Below, one piece after another: positions 18,869 through 27,509 of a DNA stretch of 53,281 bases (position 1 is its first letter; every line of letters starts with the position of its first letter). The notes under the pieces were generated by a model that was not told the origin of the DNA, did no database searches, and saw only the letters and a program-made list of their open reading frames with translations. The stretch covers positions 1 to 53,281 of the forward strand of contig JOHN01000055.1 in assembly GCA_000719695.1 (NCBI GenBank), read 5' to 3'. This DNA comes from Streptomyces sp. NRRL F-6131. GTDB lineage: Bacteria > Actinomycetota > Actinomycetes > Streptomycetales > Streptomycetaceae. Position numbers and translations under genes: made by a program.

Positions 18869-18897
18869 TTGACACCGCCCCCATGGATGGGTTGTCC
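18869..18897 (+). promoter_or_regulatory. Candidate promoter of the cysteine dioxygenase leader
   Basis: TTGACA (18869-18874), 17-nt spacer, TTGTCC (18892-18897) as a poor -10, then 8 nt to the ATG of the Cys-rich short ORF at 18906. If right, transcription begins at or next to that ATG. The same spacing recurs in front of the FMN reductase leader, which is the main support. Confidence 0.45.
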
Positions 18898-18905
18898 TTT
18901 TCCCT

Positions 18906-18995
18906 ATGTCAGAGTTCGCAAGCCACCGGAGCGGTTCCGCGCTCCGCCGTGCCGTGAACTCCTGTTGTCGCCTCTGTTCCTGCCGCTGTATCTAG
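18906..18995 (+). CDS. Cys-rich leader peptide upstream of cysteine dioxygenase
   Basis: A 29-codon ORF starting ATG TCA GAG (MSEFASHRSG) and ending SCCRLCSCRCI before TAG. Five of its last ten residues are cysteine (TGT TGT, TGT, TGC, TGT), far above the norm for actinobacterial protein. It stops 119 nt before the GTG of cysteine dioxygenase. No clear ribosome site precedes the ATG, in keeping with leaderless translation. Eight bases spanning Cys codon 24 (GCCTCTGT, 18970-18977) are complementary to 19031-19038 in the downstream leader, so ribosome stalling at the cysteine codons could alter folding. Cys-rich leader ORFs that sense cysteine are known in actinobacteria before sulfur genes; here the role is inferred from content and place. 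Confidence 0.72.
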   Translation: MSEFASHRSGSALRRAVNSCCRLCSCRCI

Positions 18996-19114
18996 GCGCC
19001 CGCCGTCCCGCCGCGCGCCGCCCAGGAAGCACAGAGGCCGCCCGCGAGTCCCGCCCCAGGACATCCCGGATCCGGCTGATCCCCTGACGAACCAGCCATC
19101 CGAGGACGACTCCC

Positions 19115-19735
19115 GTGCGACTCATCCGCATCCGCAGGCGGAACCGCGACCGCAACAAGCTCGCCCGCATCAACCTCCGGGCCGACGCCCGCCCCGGCGG
19201 CCACCCGTGGGCCGACGGCCTCAGCGACGTCTCCATCGCCGGCGACCCGCTGGCCTTCCCGCACCTCGCCCGCACCGACCTTCCCGCCCACCCCAGCACC
19301 GTCGCCGAGCACGCCCGGCTGGTCCGCGAGATCGCCGCGGACCGGACCCGCTGGGAGCCGCTCGTCCGGTACGACGCGCTCACCCGCTGGTACGCCCGGC
19401 TGGAGACCGGCCCCGGCTACGAGGTCTGGCTGCTCAGCTGGCTGCCCGGCCAGAGCAGCGGCTTCCACGACCACGGCGCCTCCTCCGGCGTGATGACCGT
19501 GGTCCGGGGCGAGCTGGTCGAGCGCTCCCTCACGCACGCGGGAGAGGGCTCGCGGGCGCTGCGCCCCGGTGGACAGCGGGTCTTCTCCCCCGGGTACCTG
19601 CACGAGGTGGTCAACGGCTCGCTGGAGCCGGCCGTCTCGATCCACCTCTACACCCCCGGCCTGACCGAGATGAACCAGTACGGCGGGACCGCCGTCCCCG
19701 AGCAGCACCCGCAGACGTCCGCCGAGGCCCACTGA
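19115..19735 (+). CDS. Cysteine dioxygenase family protein
   Basis: A 206-residue cupin enzyme, predicted to oxidise the thiol of cysteine to cysteine sulfinate with O2 and Fe(II). The three iron ligands are visible: His118 and His120 in SGFHDHGASSG and His163 in FSPGYLHEVVN. SWLPGQSSGFHDH and the late SIHLYTPGL strand are typical of bacterial type I enzymes. The N-terminus (MRLIRIRRRNRDRNKLARIN) is unusually basic. The start is GTG with GAGGA about 9 nt upstream. It lies beside whiB and before fbiA, on the other strand from whiB. A Cys-rich leader ORF in its 5' region suggests control by cysteine level. Confidence 0.88.
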   Translation: MRLIRIRRRNRDRNKLARINLRADARPGGHPWADGLSDVSIAGDPLAFPHLARTDLPAHPSTVAEHARLVREIAADRTRWEPLVRYDALTRWYARLETGPGYEVWLLSWLPGQSSGFHDHGASSGVMTVVRGELVERSLTHAGEGSRALRPGGQRVFSPGYLHEVVNGSLEPAVSIHLYTPGLTEMNQYGGTAVPEQHPQTSAEAH

Positions 19736-19798
19736 GGCACCGGGCGCGGTTGTCGAGGGTCGGGCTGACGACCCGTCCGCGCGTGGCAGGATGGGCGC

Positions 19799-20758
19799 AT
19801 GCGCATCGTGGCACTGGCAGGCGGGATCGGCGGAGCGCGTTTCCTGCGCGGACTCCGGGAGGCCATCGGTCCCGAGGACGAGATCACCGTCATCGGCAAC
19901 ACCGGTGACGACATCCACCTCTTCGGGCTGAAGGTCTGCCCCGACCTCGACACCGTCATGTACACCCTCGGCGGCGGCATCCACGAGGAGCAGGGCTGGG
20001 GCCGGACCGACGAGACCTGGTCCATCAAGGCCGAGATGAAGGAGTACGGCGTCGGGCCCGAGTGGTTCGGCCTCGGCGACCGCGACTTCGCCACCCACCT
20101 CGTGCGCAGCCAGATGCTCACCGCCGGCTACACCCTCAGCCAGGTCACCGAGGCGCTCTGCGTCCGCTGGAAGCCCGGGGTGCGACTGCTGCCGATGAGC
20201 GACGACCGGGTCGAGACCCACGTGCGGATCACCGACGAGCGGGGCACCCGGGCCATCCACTTCCAGGAGTACTGGGTCAAGCTGCACGCCGCGGTCGACG
20301 CCGAGGCGATCGTGCCGGTCGGCGCGGACACCGCCAAGCCGGCGCCCGGCGTGCTGGAAGCCATCGCCGCCGCCGACGTCATCCTCTTCCCGCCGTCCAA
20401 CCCGGTCGTCTCGATCGGCACCATCCTCGCCGTGCCGGGCATCCGGGCCGCGGTCGCCGCGGCCTCCGCCCCGGTCGTCGGCCTCTCCCCGATCATCGGC
20501 GGCGCGCCGGTGCGCGGCATGGCCGACAAGGTGCTCGCCGCCGTCGGCGTGGAGGCCACGGCCGAGGCGGTCGCCCTGGACTACGGCTCCGCGCTGATCG
20601 ACGGGTGGCTGGTCGACACGGTGGACGAGGCGGCCGTGGCCGCCGTCGAGGCCGGCGGGATCGCCTGCCGGGCCGTGCCGCTGCTGATGACCGACGTCGC
20701 CGCCACCGCCGAGATGGCCCGGGCCGCACTGGCGCTCGCCGAGCAGGTGCGCGGATGA
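19799..20758 (+). CDS. fbiA: 2-phospho-L-lactate (phosphoenolpyruvyl) transferase of coenzyme F420 synthesis
   Basis: A 319-residue enzyme that joins the activated three-carbon phosphate unit to the deazaflavin Fo, making F420-0 (or its dehydro form in mycobacteria and relatives). The CofD/FbiA signatures are clear: [64 protein letters not shown] and [14 protein letters not shown], with the late [15 protein letters not shown] motif. The length is normal. The stop overlaps fbiB by four nt (ATGA). No strong ribosome site precedes the ATG. Streptomycetes use F420 in redox enzymes and in some antibiotic pathways. Confidence 0.95.
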   Translation: MRIVALAGGIGGARFLRGLREAIGPEDEITVIGNTGDDIHLFGLKVCPDLDTVMYTLGGGIHEEQGWGRTDETWSIKAEMKEYGVGPEWFGLGDRDFATHLVRSQMLTAGYTLSQVTEALCVRWKPGVRLLPMSDDRVETHVRITDERGTRAIHFQEYWVKLHAAVDAEAIVPVGADTAKPAPGVLEAIAAADVILFPPSNPVVSIGTILAVPGIRAAVAAASAPVVGLSPIIGGAPVRGMADKVLAAVGVEATAEAVALDYGSALIDGWLVDTVDEAAVAAVEAGGIACRAVPLLMTDVAATAEMARAALALAEQVRG

Positions 20759-22047
20759 GCCTGCGGGTCCTCCCGGTCGCCGGACTGCCCGAGATCGACG
20801 CCGACACCGACCTCGCCGAACTGATCGCCAAGGCCGCCGACTACGAGGACGGCGACATCCTGCTGGTCACCTCCAAGGTGGTCAGCAAGGCCGAGGGCCG
20901 GGTGCTGCGGGCCGACGACCGGGAGGCCGCGATCGACGCGGAGACCGTCCGGCTGGTCGCCCGGCGCGGTCCGATCCGGATCGTCGAGAACCGCAACGGC
21001 CTGGTCATGGCCGCCGCCGGGGTCGACGCCTCGAACACCGCCCCCGGCACCGTCCTGCTGCTGCCCGAGGACCCGGACGCCTCCGCCCGCGCGCTGCGCG
21101 CCCGGCTCCAGCAGCTCACCGGGCGCCGGCTCGCCGTCGTCGTCACCGACACCTTCGGACGGCCCTGGCGCAACGGCCTCACCGACGTCGCCATCGGCGC
21201 CGCCGGACTGCCCGTCCTGGAGGACCACCGCGGCCGCGCCGACTCGCACGGCAACGAGCTGGCCCAGACCGTCACCGCCACCGCCGACGAGCTGGCCGCC
21301 GCCGCCGACCTGGTGAAGGGCAAGACCAGCGGCACCCCGGTCGCGGTGGTCCGCGGCCTCGGCCACCTGGTCACCGCCGAGGACGGCGAGGGCGTCCGGC
21401 CGCTGATCCGGCCCGCCACCGACGACATGTTCCGGCTCGGCACCTCCGAGGCGATCCGACAGGCCGTCACCCAGCGGCGCACCATCCGCGCGTTCACCCC
21501 CGAACCGGTCGACCCGGCCGCCGTCCGGCGCGCCGTCGCCGCCGCGGCCACCGCGCCCGCGCCGCACCACACCACGCCGTGGCGGTTCGTCCTGCTGGAG
21601 ACCCCCGAGGTGCGGACCCGGCTGCTGGACGCGATGCTCGCCGCCTGGCGCCGCGACCTCGCCGAGCTGGACGGCTGGGACGAGGCGAAGATCGCCCGCC
21701 GCACCGCCCGCGGCGACGTGCTGCGCGCCGCGCCGTACCTGGTCGTCCCCTGCCTGGTGATGGACGGCTCGCACGACTACCCCGACGCGCGCCGGGCCGC
21801 GGCCGAGCGCGAGATGTTCACCGTCGCGGTCGGCGCCGCCGTGCAGAACCTCCTGGTCACCCTGGCCGGCGAGGGCTACGGCTCGGCCTGGGTGTCGTCG
21901 ACGATGTTCTGCCGGGACACGGTGCGCGAGGTCCTCGACCTCCCGGAGCACTGGGACCCGATGGGCGCCGTCGCCGTCGGCCGCCCCGACGAGCCGCCCC
22001 GCTCCCGCCCCGAGCGCACCGCGGACGCCTTCATCGAGGTGCGGTAG
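20755..22047 (+). CDS. fbiB: Coenzyme F420:L-glutamate ligase with C-terminal nitroreductase-like domain
   Basis: A 430-residue two-domain enzyme. Residues 1 to about 240 are the CofE-type ligase that adds glutamates to F420-0 using [21 protein letters not shown], the conserved [36 protein letters not shown] and [15 protein letters not shown]. From about 245 a nitroreductase-like FMN domain follows ([47 protein letters not shown]), which in mycobacterial FbiB reduces dehydro-F420-0. Both domains look complete. It overlaps fbiA by ATGA, so the two are translationally coupled. Its 3' end is overlapped antisense by a PIN-toxin remnant. Confidence 0.95.
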   Translation: MSLRVLPVAGLPEIDADTDLAELIAKAADYEDGDILLVTSKVVSKAEGRVLRADDREAAIDAETVRLVARRGPIRIVENRNGLVMAAAGVDASNTAPGTVLLLPEDPDASARALRARLQQLTGRRLAVVVTDTFGRPWRNGLTDVAIGAAGLPVLEDHRGRADSHGNELAQTVTATADELAAAADLVKGKTSGTPVAVVRGLGHLVTAEDGEGVRPLIRPATDDMFRLGTSEAIRQAVTQRRTIRAFTPEPVDPAAVRRAVAAAATAPAPHHTTPWRFVLLETPEVRTRLLDAMLAAWRRDLAELDGWDEAKIARRTARGDVLRAAPYLVVPCLVMDGSHDYPDARRAAAEREMFTVAVGAAVQNLLVTLAGEGYGSAWVSSTMFCRDTVREVLDLPEHWDPMGAVAVGRPDEPPRSRPERTADAFIEVR

Positions 22048-22204
22048 GGGTCACCGGCGGCCGAGGTCGGATGTCGAGGTCGTCTGGCAGCAGGCGGAAT
22101 GCTTCGTGGTTCGTCAGCGGCCGGATCGCCCGGAAATGCCTGCGGTCGACGGCCAGTACCGCGTCGGTGCGAAACGCGGCGGCGAGCGCGACGTTGATCA
22201 GCAC
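22031..22204 (-). pseudogene. VapC-like PIN-domain toxin remnant (C-terminal part)
   Basis: A minus-strand frame of 57 codons, too short to be a full toxin. It reads VALAAAFRTDAVLAVDRRHF, then RAIRPLTNHEAFRLLPDDL, the typical last third of a PIN-domain RNase: the 'x-VLTLDRRHFRAIRPL...FRLLPDDL' end including the Asp of the acidic site. The frame is closed upstream by TGA (22208-22210), and the first ~80 residues with the other catalytic acids are gone; the DNA glycosylase gene's 3' end occupies that place. No antitoxin gene is visible. It overlaps the last 17 bp of fbiB antisense. Best read as a decayed toxin gene left by a rearrangement. Confidence 0.65.
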
Positions 22205-22225
22205 AGTTCACCCGAGCGCGTGGTT

Positions 22226-23263
22226 TCAGCGGCGGCGGTGGTCGTTGGGGGTGAGGCGGGGGCCGAAGCGGGGGGCGTGGGTGCCGGTGGACAGGAGGAT
22301 CCGGCAGAGGCGGTGGCGGTGCGGGCGGTAGGGCTCCAGGAGGGCCAGCATCTGGGCGTCGTCGCTGCGGACGCGGCCGGCCAGCGCCCAGCCGACGGTG
22401 TTGGGCAGGTGGAAGTCGCCGACCGAGACGGCGTCCGCGTCGCCGTTGCTGCGCTGCAGCGTCTCGGCGGCCGTCCAGACGCCGATGCCCGGGACGGCGG
22501 TGAGGCGGGCGAAGGACGCCTCGTGGTCCATCCCGGAGGCCTCCTCCAGCCGGGGGGCCAGCCGGACGGCGCGCAGCACCGTCGCCGAGCGCTTCGGATC
22601 GACGCCCGCGCGGTGCCACTCCCAGCTCGGCACCTGGGACCACTCGCGGGGCGACGGCGTCACCCACATGCCCTCGGCGGGGCCGGGCGCCGGGGTGCCG
22701 AAGGCGCGCAGCAGGGTGCGCCAGGCCCGGTAGGCCTCGCCGGTGGTGACCTTCTGCTCCAGGATCGCCGGCACCAGGGAGTCCAGCACCAGGCCGGTCC
22801 TGGTCAGCCGCACGCCGGCCGCGGCGCGCTGGGCGTCGCTCAGCGGGCCGGCGGGCAGGACCAGGCCCGCCGGATCGTCCTCGGCACCGAGCAGGCCGGG
22901 CAGGCCGTCCAGCAGCCAGGACGCGCCGGGGCCCCAGGCGGTCGCCTCCACCACGCCCTCGGACGGCCGGGCGAGCACCCGGAGGGTGCCGACCCCGCCC
23001 GGGGTGCGGGAGGCCCGCCAGACCGCGCCGTCGGCGGTGCTCCGGTAGGCCGGGTCGGCCGGGCCGCGGCGCAGCGGCAGCAGGGTGCGGGCCACGTCCA
23101 GCGGGAAGCCGGGCCGCCAGCGGCGGACCGCCCCGCCGGCGGGGCCGGTGGTGCTGGGGCCGGTGGTCCTGGGGCCGGTGGTCCTGGGGGCGGTGGTCCT
23201 GGGGGCGGGCACGTCCGTGCGCGCGCCGCCGGGCGCGCCGCCGCCCGTCGCCGTCCCGCTCAC
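22226..23263 (-). CDS. AlkA-like DNA-3-methyladenine glycosylase (HhH-GPD)
   Basis: A 345-residue base-excision repair glycosylase. The helix-hairpin-helix and catalytic region reads LTAVPGIGVWTAAETLQ then DAVSVGDFHLPN, where the Asp of VGDFHLPN is the expected catalytic residue. Upstream, LDSLVPAILEQKVTTGEAYRAWRTLL is the typical first helix of the domain. The last ~25 residues (RFGPRLTPNDHRRR) are a common actinobacterial tail. I chose the GTG at 23263 because GGAGGAGG lies 8-9 nt upstream; an ATG at 23296 has no ribosome site. The N-terminal stretch is a Pro/Thr repeat (PRTTGPRTTGPSTTGP) encoded by 15-bp tandem units and is probably disordered. Damaged-base specificity is not certain. Confidence 0.85.
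   Translation of the reverse strand: MSGTATGGGAPGGARTDVPAPRTTAPRTTGPRTTGPSTTGPAGGAVRRWRPGFPLDVARTLLPLRRGPADPAYRSTADGAVWRASRTPGGVGTLRVLARPSEGVVEATAWGPGASWLLDGLPGLLGAEDDPAGLVLPAGPLSDAQRAAAGVRLTRTGLVLDSLVPAILEQKVTTGEAYRAWRTLLRAFGTPAPGPAEGMWVTPSPREWSQVPSWEWHRAGVDPKRSATVLRAVRLAPRLEEASGMDHEASFARLTAVPGIGVWTAAETLQRSNGDADAVSVGDFHLPNTVGWALAGRVRSDDAQMLALLEPYRPHRHRLCRILLSTGTHAPRFGPRLTPNDHRRR
23148..23212. repeat. 15-bp tandem units in the glycosylase N-terminus
   Basis: About four units close to GGGGCCGGTGGTCCT lie head to tail in frame, encoding the Pro-Arg/Ser-Thr-Thr-Gly/Ala repeats of the DNA glycosylase. Units differ by single bases, so copy number is probably variable between strains. Confidence 0.7.
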
Positions 23264-23302
23264 CGCCGTGCACCTCCTCCGCCGTCCGCCGACCATGGGG
23301 AT

Positions 23303-23794
23303 ATGAACGATACGCGGGTGGCCGAGCTGTCCGCCGGTGACGAGAGTGCCGTGCGCTCCCTCTACCACCGGGTGCTGGAGGGGTGGAACCTGCGGGACGG
23401 CGCGGCCTTCGCCGGGCCGTTCGCGGTCGACGGCGAGCTGATCGGCTTCGACGGGAGCCGGCACGGCGGCCGGTCGGTGATGGCCGCCGAGCTCGGGCGG
23501 ATCTTCGCCGACCACCCGACGCCCGAGTACGTCGCCAAGGTCCGGCGGGTGCGGGCGCTGAGCCCCCGGGTGGCCCAGCTGGACGCGGTGGCCGGTCTGG
23601 TGCCGGACGACGCGGAGGACCTCGACCCCGCGCTGAACGCGCTGCACACGGTGATCGCGGTCGACGCGGGCGCCGGCTGGCGGATCGCGCTGCTGCAGAC
23701 CACCCCGGCCCGGTACGACCTGCGGCCGGACCTCGCGCGGGCGCTGACGGCCGAGCTGCGGACGCTGATCGGACGCGGGCCCGGTCCGCAGTAG
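23303..23794 (+). CDS. SnoaL/SgcJ-like protein (NTF2 fold)
   Basis: A 163-residue soluble protein, start MNDTRVAELSAGDESAVRSLYHRVLEGWNLRDGAAFAGPFA. That helix plus the VDGELIGFDGSRHGGRSVMAAEL strand pattern is typical of the SgcJ/EcaC branch of the SnoaL-like NTF2 superfamily. Members bind small ligands and are rarely assigned a reaction; nothing in the neighbours fixes one. It is divergent from the DNA glycosylase, with only about 40 bp between the two starts, so their promoters must overlap. Confidence 0.8.
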   Translation: MNDTRVAELSAGDESAVRSLYHRVLEGWNLRDGAAFAGPFAVDGELIGFDGSRHGGRSVMAAELGRIFADHPTPEYVAKVRRVRALSPRVAQLDAVAGLVPDDAEDLDPALNALHTVIAVDAGAGWRIALLQTTPARYDLRPDLARALTAELRTLIGRGPGPQ

Positions 23795-23813
23795 GGAGCC
23801 CCTGGAGCGCGGC

Positions 23814-25010
23814 TCAGCGGCCCTGGAGCGCGGCCGCCCCGGCGCGCAGCTCGGGCAGCCGGGCGTGGAGGGCGGTGCCCGGGCACTCGGTGTTGAAGGC
23901 GTCGCGGTGGCCGGAGACGGCCCGGAAGGCCGCCTCGGTGCCCGCCGGGTAGAGGCTGCCGTCGGAGCCGGAGACCATGGTGGTGCTCCCGCCCGCGTCC
24001 TGGTCGGTGAGGCCGAGCTTCCAGGCCGCGATCCGGGTGACGCCGGTCAGCAGGGCGGGCGGCGGCTCGTCCGTCACGTAGGTGCCGATCGCCGCGACCC
24101 CCGCCGAGTCGGTGTTGAAGCCGAGGGTGTGGGCCCCGTGCACCGGCAGGTCGGTGCCGCCGGCCCGGCCCTCGTAGACGGTGCCGCAGCGGTCGACCAG
24201 GAAGTTGTAGCCGATGTCCCGCCAGCCGTTGCTCTGCACGTGGTACTGGTAGACCGCCCGGATCAGCCGCGGTGCGTCGGAGCACTCGTACGCGGTGGCG
24301 GTGGCGGTGTGGTGGACGAAGACCACCCGGACCGGGCCGGTGTACACGAGGTCGGGCTCGCGGATCGACTCGTCGGCGCCCCAGCCCGCCCGGGTGACGA
24401 TCTCGGGGCGCGGGGCCTGGTGCCCGATCCGCCGGCCGCCGGACGGCGGTTCGGCGGGCACGGTCCGCGCGCCGGTGGACCGGGCGCCGCCGCCCGGGTC
24501 GACCAGCTCGACCCGCAGTCCGGGCGGCGGTCCGGCCGGACCCGGCGTCACCTCGACGGCGACGCCGTCGCTCGGACCGGTCCACAGCGGGGCGGTGGCA
24601 CCGCGCGGTCCGCGCCCGGCGGCGGCCGGGTCCGGGCCGTCCTCGCCGTCGGCGTCCAGCTCCCGCCAGCCGCTCCACGCCCCGGTGACCGCGTCCCGGG
24701 TGCGGACCCGGACGGTGCCCCCGGCGAGCGCCCGCGCGGGGCCGTCCCAGCCGACGCCGAGCAGCTCGAACCGGCGGACGGTGCGGGGCGCCAGGACCCG
24801 TCCCCCGTTGGGCGCGAGGGTCAGCGGGAGCGAGGTGACGGAGCCGCCGCCCGCCGCACCCCGCATCACGGCCCGGTCCGCCGGCGCGTCGGCGGACCGG
24901 GCCCCGGCGGGCGTCGACGGGAGCGTCAGGACGGCCGCGCAGACGGCGAGCAGGACGGCGAGCAGGACGGCGGGCGGGCGGCCGCGCAGGGCGGCGAGAG
25001 AGAGGCGCAT
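23814..25010 (-). CDS. Secreted PGRP-type N-acetylmuramoyl-L-alanine amidase
   Basis: A 398-residue protein with an N-terminal signal peptide (MRLSLAALRG, then a hydrophobic run of about 20 residues ending near TPAGARSADA). A beta-rich linker of about 130 residues is followed by a peptidoglycan-recognition amidase domain at about 195-390: TRAGWGADESIREPD, the zinc His in VFVHHTATAT, QYHVQSNGWRDIGYNFLVD, and GHRDAFNTECPG carrying the second His and the Cys ligand. It should cut the amide bond between muramic acid and the stem peptide outside the cell. It neighbours the LCP cluster, consistent with wall remodelling. Confidence 0.92.
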   Translation of the reverse strand: MRLSLAALRGRPPAVLLAVLLAVCAAVLTLPSTPAGARSADAPADRAVMRGAAGGGSVTSLPLTLAPNGGRVLAPRTVRRFELLGVGWDGPARALAGGTVRVRTRDAVTGAWSGWRELDADGEDGPDPAAAGRGPRGATAPLWTGPSDGVAVEVTPGPAGPPPGLRVELVDPGGGARSTGARTVPAEPPSGGRRIGHQAPRPEIVTRAGWGADESIREPDLVYTGPVRVVFVHHTATATAYECSDAPRLIRAVYQYHVQSNGWRDIGYNFLVDRCGTVYEGRAGGTDLPVHGAHTLGFNTDSAGVAAIGTYVTDEPPPALLTGVTRIAAWKLGLTDQDAGGSTTMVSGSDGSLYPAGTEAAFRAVSGHRDAFNTECPGTALHARLPELRAGAAALQGR

Positions 25011-25114
25011 AAACCGGATGTTCACGGGATTCCGACCCGGGCGCCACGCCACCCGACGACCCTTCCGCCACCCCTCCCGGACGTCCACCCGAAGGCCGTA
25101 GGCTGGGGCGCACC

Positions 25115-25906
25115 ATGACTTCGCCTTTCGCTGCCGATGCCCGCACCCCCGTCGAGCTGCTGCACGCTTACCTGCGAGGTGGCACTCCCTCGGTCGACCC
25201 CGCGGCCCCCCTGGTCACCTTCTACGACGACGCCACCGGCGAACGCGTGGAGCTGTCCGCGAGGACCTTCGACAACTGGGTGGCCAAGACCGCCAACCTG
25301 CTCCAGGACGAACTCAACGCCGGTCCGGGCGACCGCGCCGCGCTGCTCCTCCCGGCCCACTGGCAGAGCGCCGTCTGGCTGCTCGCCTGCTGGTCGGTCG
25401 GGGTGGCGGCGATCCCGGCCGGCGACCCGGCCGCCGCCGACCTGGTGGTCAGCGGCCCGGACGGACTGGAGGCCGCCCAGGCCTGCGAGGGCGAGCGGGT
25501 CGCGCTCGCCCTGCGGCCGCTCGGCGGGCGGTTCCCGCAGCGTCCGGACGGCTTCCTGGACTACGCGGCCGAGGTGCCCGGCCAGGGCGACCGGTTCGCC
25601 CCCTACTCCCCGGTCACCCCGGACGCCCCGGCGCTGGAGACCGTGATCGACGGCCTGCCGCTGAAGCTGACCGGGGACCAGACCGTCCAGCTGGCCCGCG
25701 AGGGCGCGGCCAGGCTCGGCCTGGGAGCGGGCGACCGGGTGCTCTCCACCCTCTCCTACGACGACTGGTCCGGCCTGGAGGCCGGGCTCCTGGCGCCGCT
25801 GGCGGCCGGCGCGTCGGTGGTGCTCTGCCGCAACTCGGACGGCCTGGACGCCGAGCAGTGGGAGAAGCGGGTGGAATCCGAACGGGTGACACTGCGCCTC
25901 GGGTAA
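25115..25906 (+). CDS. TIGR03089 family protein (AMP-ligase-like N-terminal fragment fold)
   Basis: A 263-residue protein resembling the N-terminal part of AMP-forming ligases but lacking the catalytic C-terminal domain and the Thr/Ser/Gly-rich ATP loop, which is the definition of the actinobacterial TIGR03089 family. Recognisable stretches are LVTFYDDATGERVELSARTFDNWVAKTANLL, GPGDRAALLLPAHWQSAVWLLACWSVGVAA and LDAEQWEKRVESERVTLRLG at the end. Function unknown. A TAGGCT 10 nt before the ATG suggests a leaderless or nearly leaderless message. It lies 36 bp upstream of the first LCP gene on the same strand, probably in one operon. Confidence 0.85.
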   Translation: MTSPFAADARTPVELLHAYLRGGTPSVDPAAPLVTFYDDATGERVELSARTFDNWVAKTANLLQDELNAGPGDRAALLLPAHWQSAVWLLACWSVGVAAIPAGDPAAADLVVSGPDGLEAAQACEGERVALALRPLGGRFPQRPDGFLDYAAEVPGQGDRFAPYSPVTPDAPALETVIDGLPLKLTGDQTVQLAREGAARLGLGAGDRVLSTLSYDDWSGLEAGLLAPLAAGASVVLCRNSDGLDAEQWEKRVESERVTLRLG

Positions 25907-25942
25907 CCCCCGGCCCCGGCCGGGCGGGTAGGGATCCCTGCC

Positions 25943-27295
25943 ATGGCCGAGGACGACACCGAGCACCCCCCGACCGAACACCCCCCGACCGGGGAGGCCG
26001 ACGCCGCCGAGGCGCAGGCCCCGGAAGCCCCGGGGACCCCCGGTCCCCCCGACGGACGCAGGCGTCGCCGCCGGCGGTGGCTGATCGTCACCGCCGGCGT
26101 CCTCGCCTTCCTGCTGGTCGGCTGCGGCACGCTGCTCTGGATCGCCTACCGCAAGCTCGACGGCAACATCAGGACCGACTCCACCACCGACCAGCTGCTG
26201 GCCCGGCTGGAGGCCGAACGCCCCAGCCGCACCGCCGGGGCCCGGGGCGCCGAGAACCTGCTGCTGATCGGCAGTGACGACCGGACCGGCGCCAACGCCA
26301 CCTACGGGGCGGCCGGCGGCCAGCGTTCGGACACCACGATCCTGCTCCACCTGGCGGCGGACCGGCGGCACGCGACCGCCGTCTCCATCCCGCGCGACGT
26401 CATGGTGAGCGTCCCGGCCTGCGAGAAGCCGGACGGCAGCCGCAGCCGACCGGTGCTGACGCAGTTCAACGCGGCCTTCGAGACGGGCGGTCCGGCCTGC
26501 TCGATCCGGACCGTCGAGCAGCTCAGCGGGATCCGGATCGACCACTACGTGATCGTCGACTTCGCGGGCTTCAAGCGGATGGTGGACGCCGTCGACGGGG
26601 TCGAGGTGTGCGTCCCGCAGCCGATCCACGACAAGGACGCCAAGCTGGACCTGCCGGCCGGGCGGCAGACCCTGCGCGGCGAGCAGGCGCTCGGCTACGT
26701 CCGGGCCAGGGAGACCCTCGGGGACGGCAGCGACACCCAGCGGATGGGACGTCAGCAGCAGTTCCTGGCGGCCCTGATCCGCAAGGTGCAGTCGCAGGAC
26801 GTGCTGCTCAACCCGACCAAGCTGTGGCCGGTGCTGGACGCGGCCACCTCGTCGGTGCGGGCGGACGGCGGGCTGTCCTCGCTGGGCGCGCTGTACGACC
26901 TGACCCAGGACCTGCGCGGGATCCCGTCCTCGGACGTGACCTTCCTGACGGCGCCGCGGCGGCCGTACCGGTTCGACTCGGACCGGGACGAGTTCGTGCA
27001 GCCGCAGACCACCCAGCTGTTCGCGGCGCTGCGGGACGACCGGCCGGTGGAGGTGCGGGCGCCGGGCGCGAGTCCGTCGGCGGCCCCGGTGGGGGTCGGG
27101 CCGAGCGCGGCCGGCTCCCCGGCGGCGTCGCCGTCCGCGGCGGCCGGCCCGGCGGGGGCCGCTTCGGGGGCTGCCTCGGGGGCTGCCTCGGGTGTCGGGT
27201 CGGGGGCTGCGGGGGCGTCGCCGTCGCCGGGTGCGGGCACCCCGCCGTCCTTCGAGGGGCGGACCGCCGACGTGGACGCCTGCGCGGTGCATTGA
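25943..27295 (+). CDS. LytR-CpsA-Psr (LCP) family glycopolymer transferase 1
   Basis: A 450-residue type II membrane protein predicted to transfer lipid-linked glycopolymers (teichoic-acid type or other) to peptidoglycan on the outer face of the membrane. Acidic N-terminal cytoplasmic tail, Arg run and one membrane helix at 46-69; LCP domain about 100-330 with LLIGSDDRTG, GQRSDTTILLHLAADRRHATAVSIPRD, IRIDHYVIVDFAGF and LGYVRARETLGDGSDTQRMGRQQ, which hold the conserved Arg and Asp residues that bind the pyrophosphate substrate. The C-terminal ~90 residues are an Ala/Gly/Ser/Pro-rich tail with a single Cys four residues from the end (DACAVH). There is no LytR_C domain. Confidence 0.92.
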   Translation: MAEDDTEHPPTEHPPTGEADAAEAQAPEAPGTPGPPDGRRRRRRRWLIVTAGVLAFLLVGCGTLLWIAYRKLDGNIRTDSTTDQLLARLEAERPSRTAGARGAENLLLIGSDDRTGANATYGAAGGQRSDTTILLHLAADRRHATAVSIPRDVMVSVPACEKPDGSRSRPVLTQFNAAFETGGPACSIRTVEQLSGIRIDHYVIVDFAGFKRMVDAVDGVEVCVPQPIHDKDAKLDLPAGRQTLRGEQALGYVRARETLGDGSDTQRMGRQQQFLAALIRKVQSQDVLLNPTKLWPVLDAATSSVRADGGLSSLGALYDLTQDLRGIPSSDVTFLTAPRRPYRFDSDRDEFVQPQTTQLFAALRDDRPVEVRAPGASPSAAPVGVGPSAAGSPAASPSAAAGPAGAASGAASGAASGVGSGAAGASPSPGAGTPPSFEGRTADVDACAVH

Positions 27296-27509
27296 CGCCG
27301 CGTCCGATCACCGTTCCGTACACAGATCATGATCTTGGCAGGATTCTCCCCGGAAATTCCCGGCCTGCCATTCACCTGCGGAATTCCCTCCGGTAAACAT
27401 GGCGGAGATCACATCCGGAACAATTCCCTCATCCGGCTCGTCTAGGGTGTCCGAGTCGTCGCGCAATTCGCGCGCCGAGCCGCGGACCGGTCGGAGGGAG
27501 GGGACACCC

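Noticed and set aside
27399..27509. Upstream ATG extension of LCP 2
   Set aside because: No ribosome site before 27399, whereas the GTG at 27510 has GGAGGGAGGGG directly upstream and gives a normal N-terminus.
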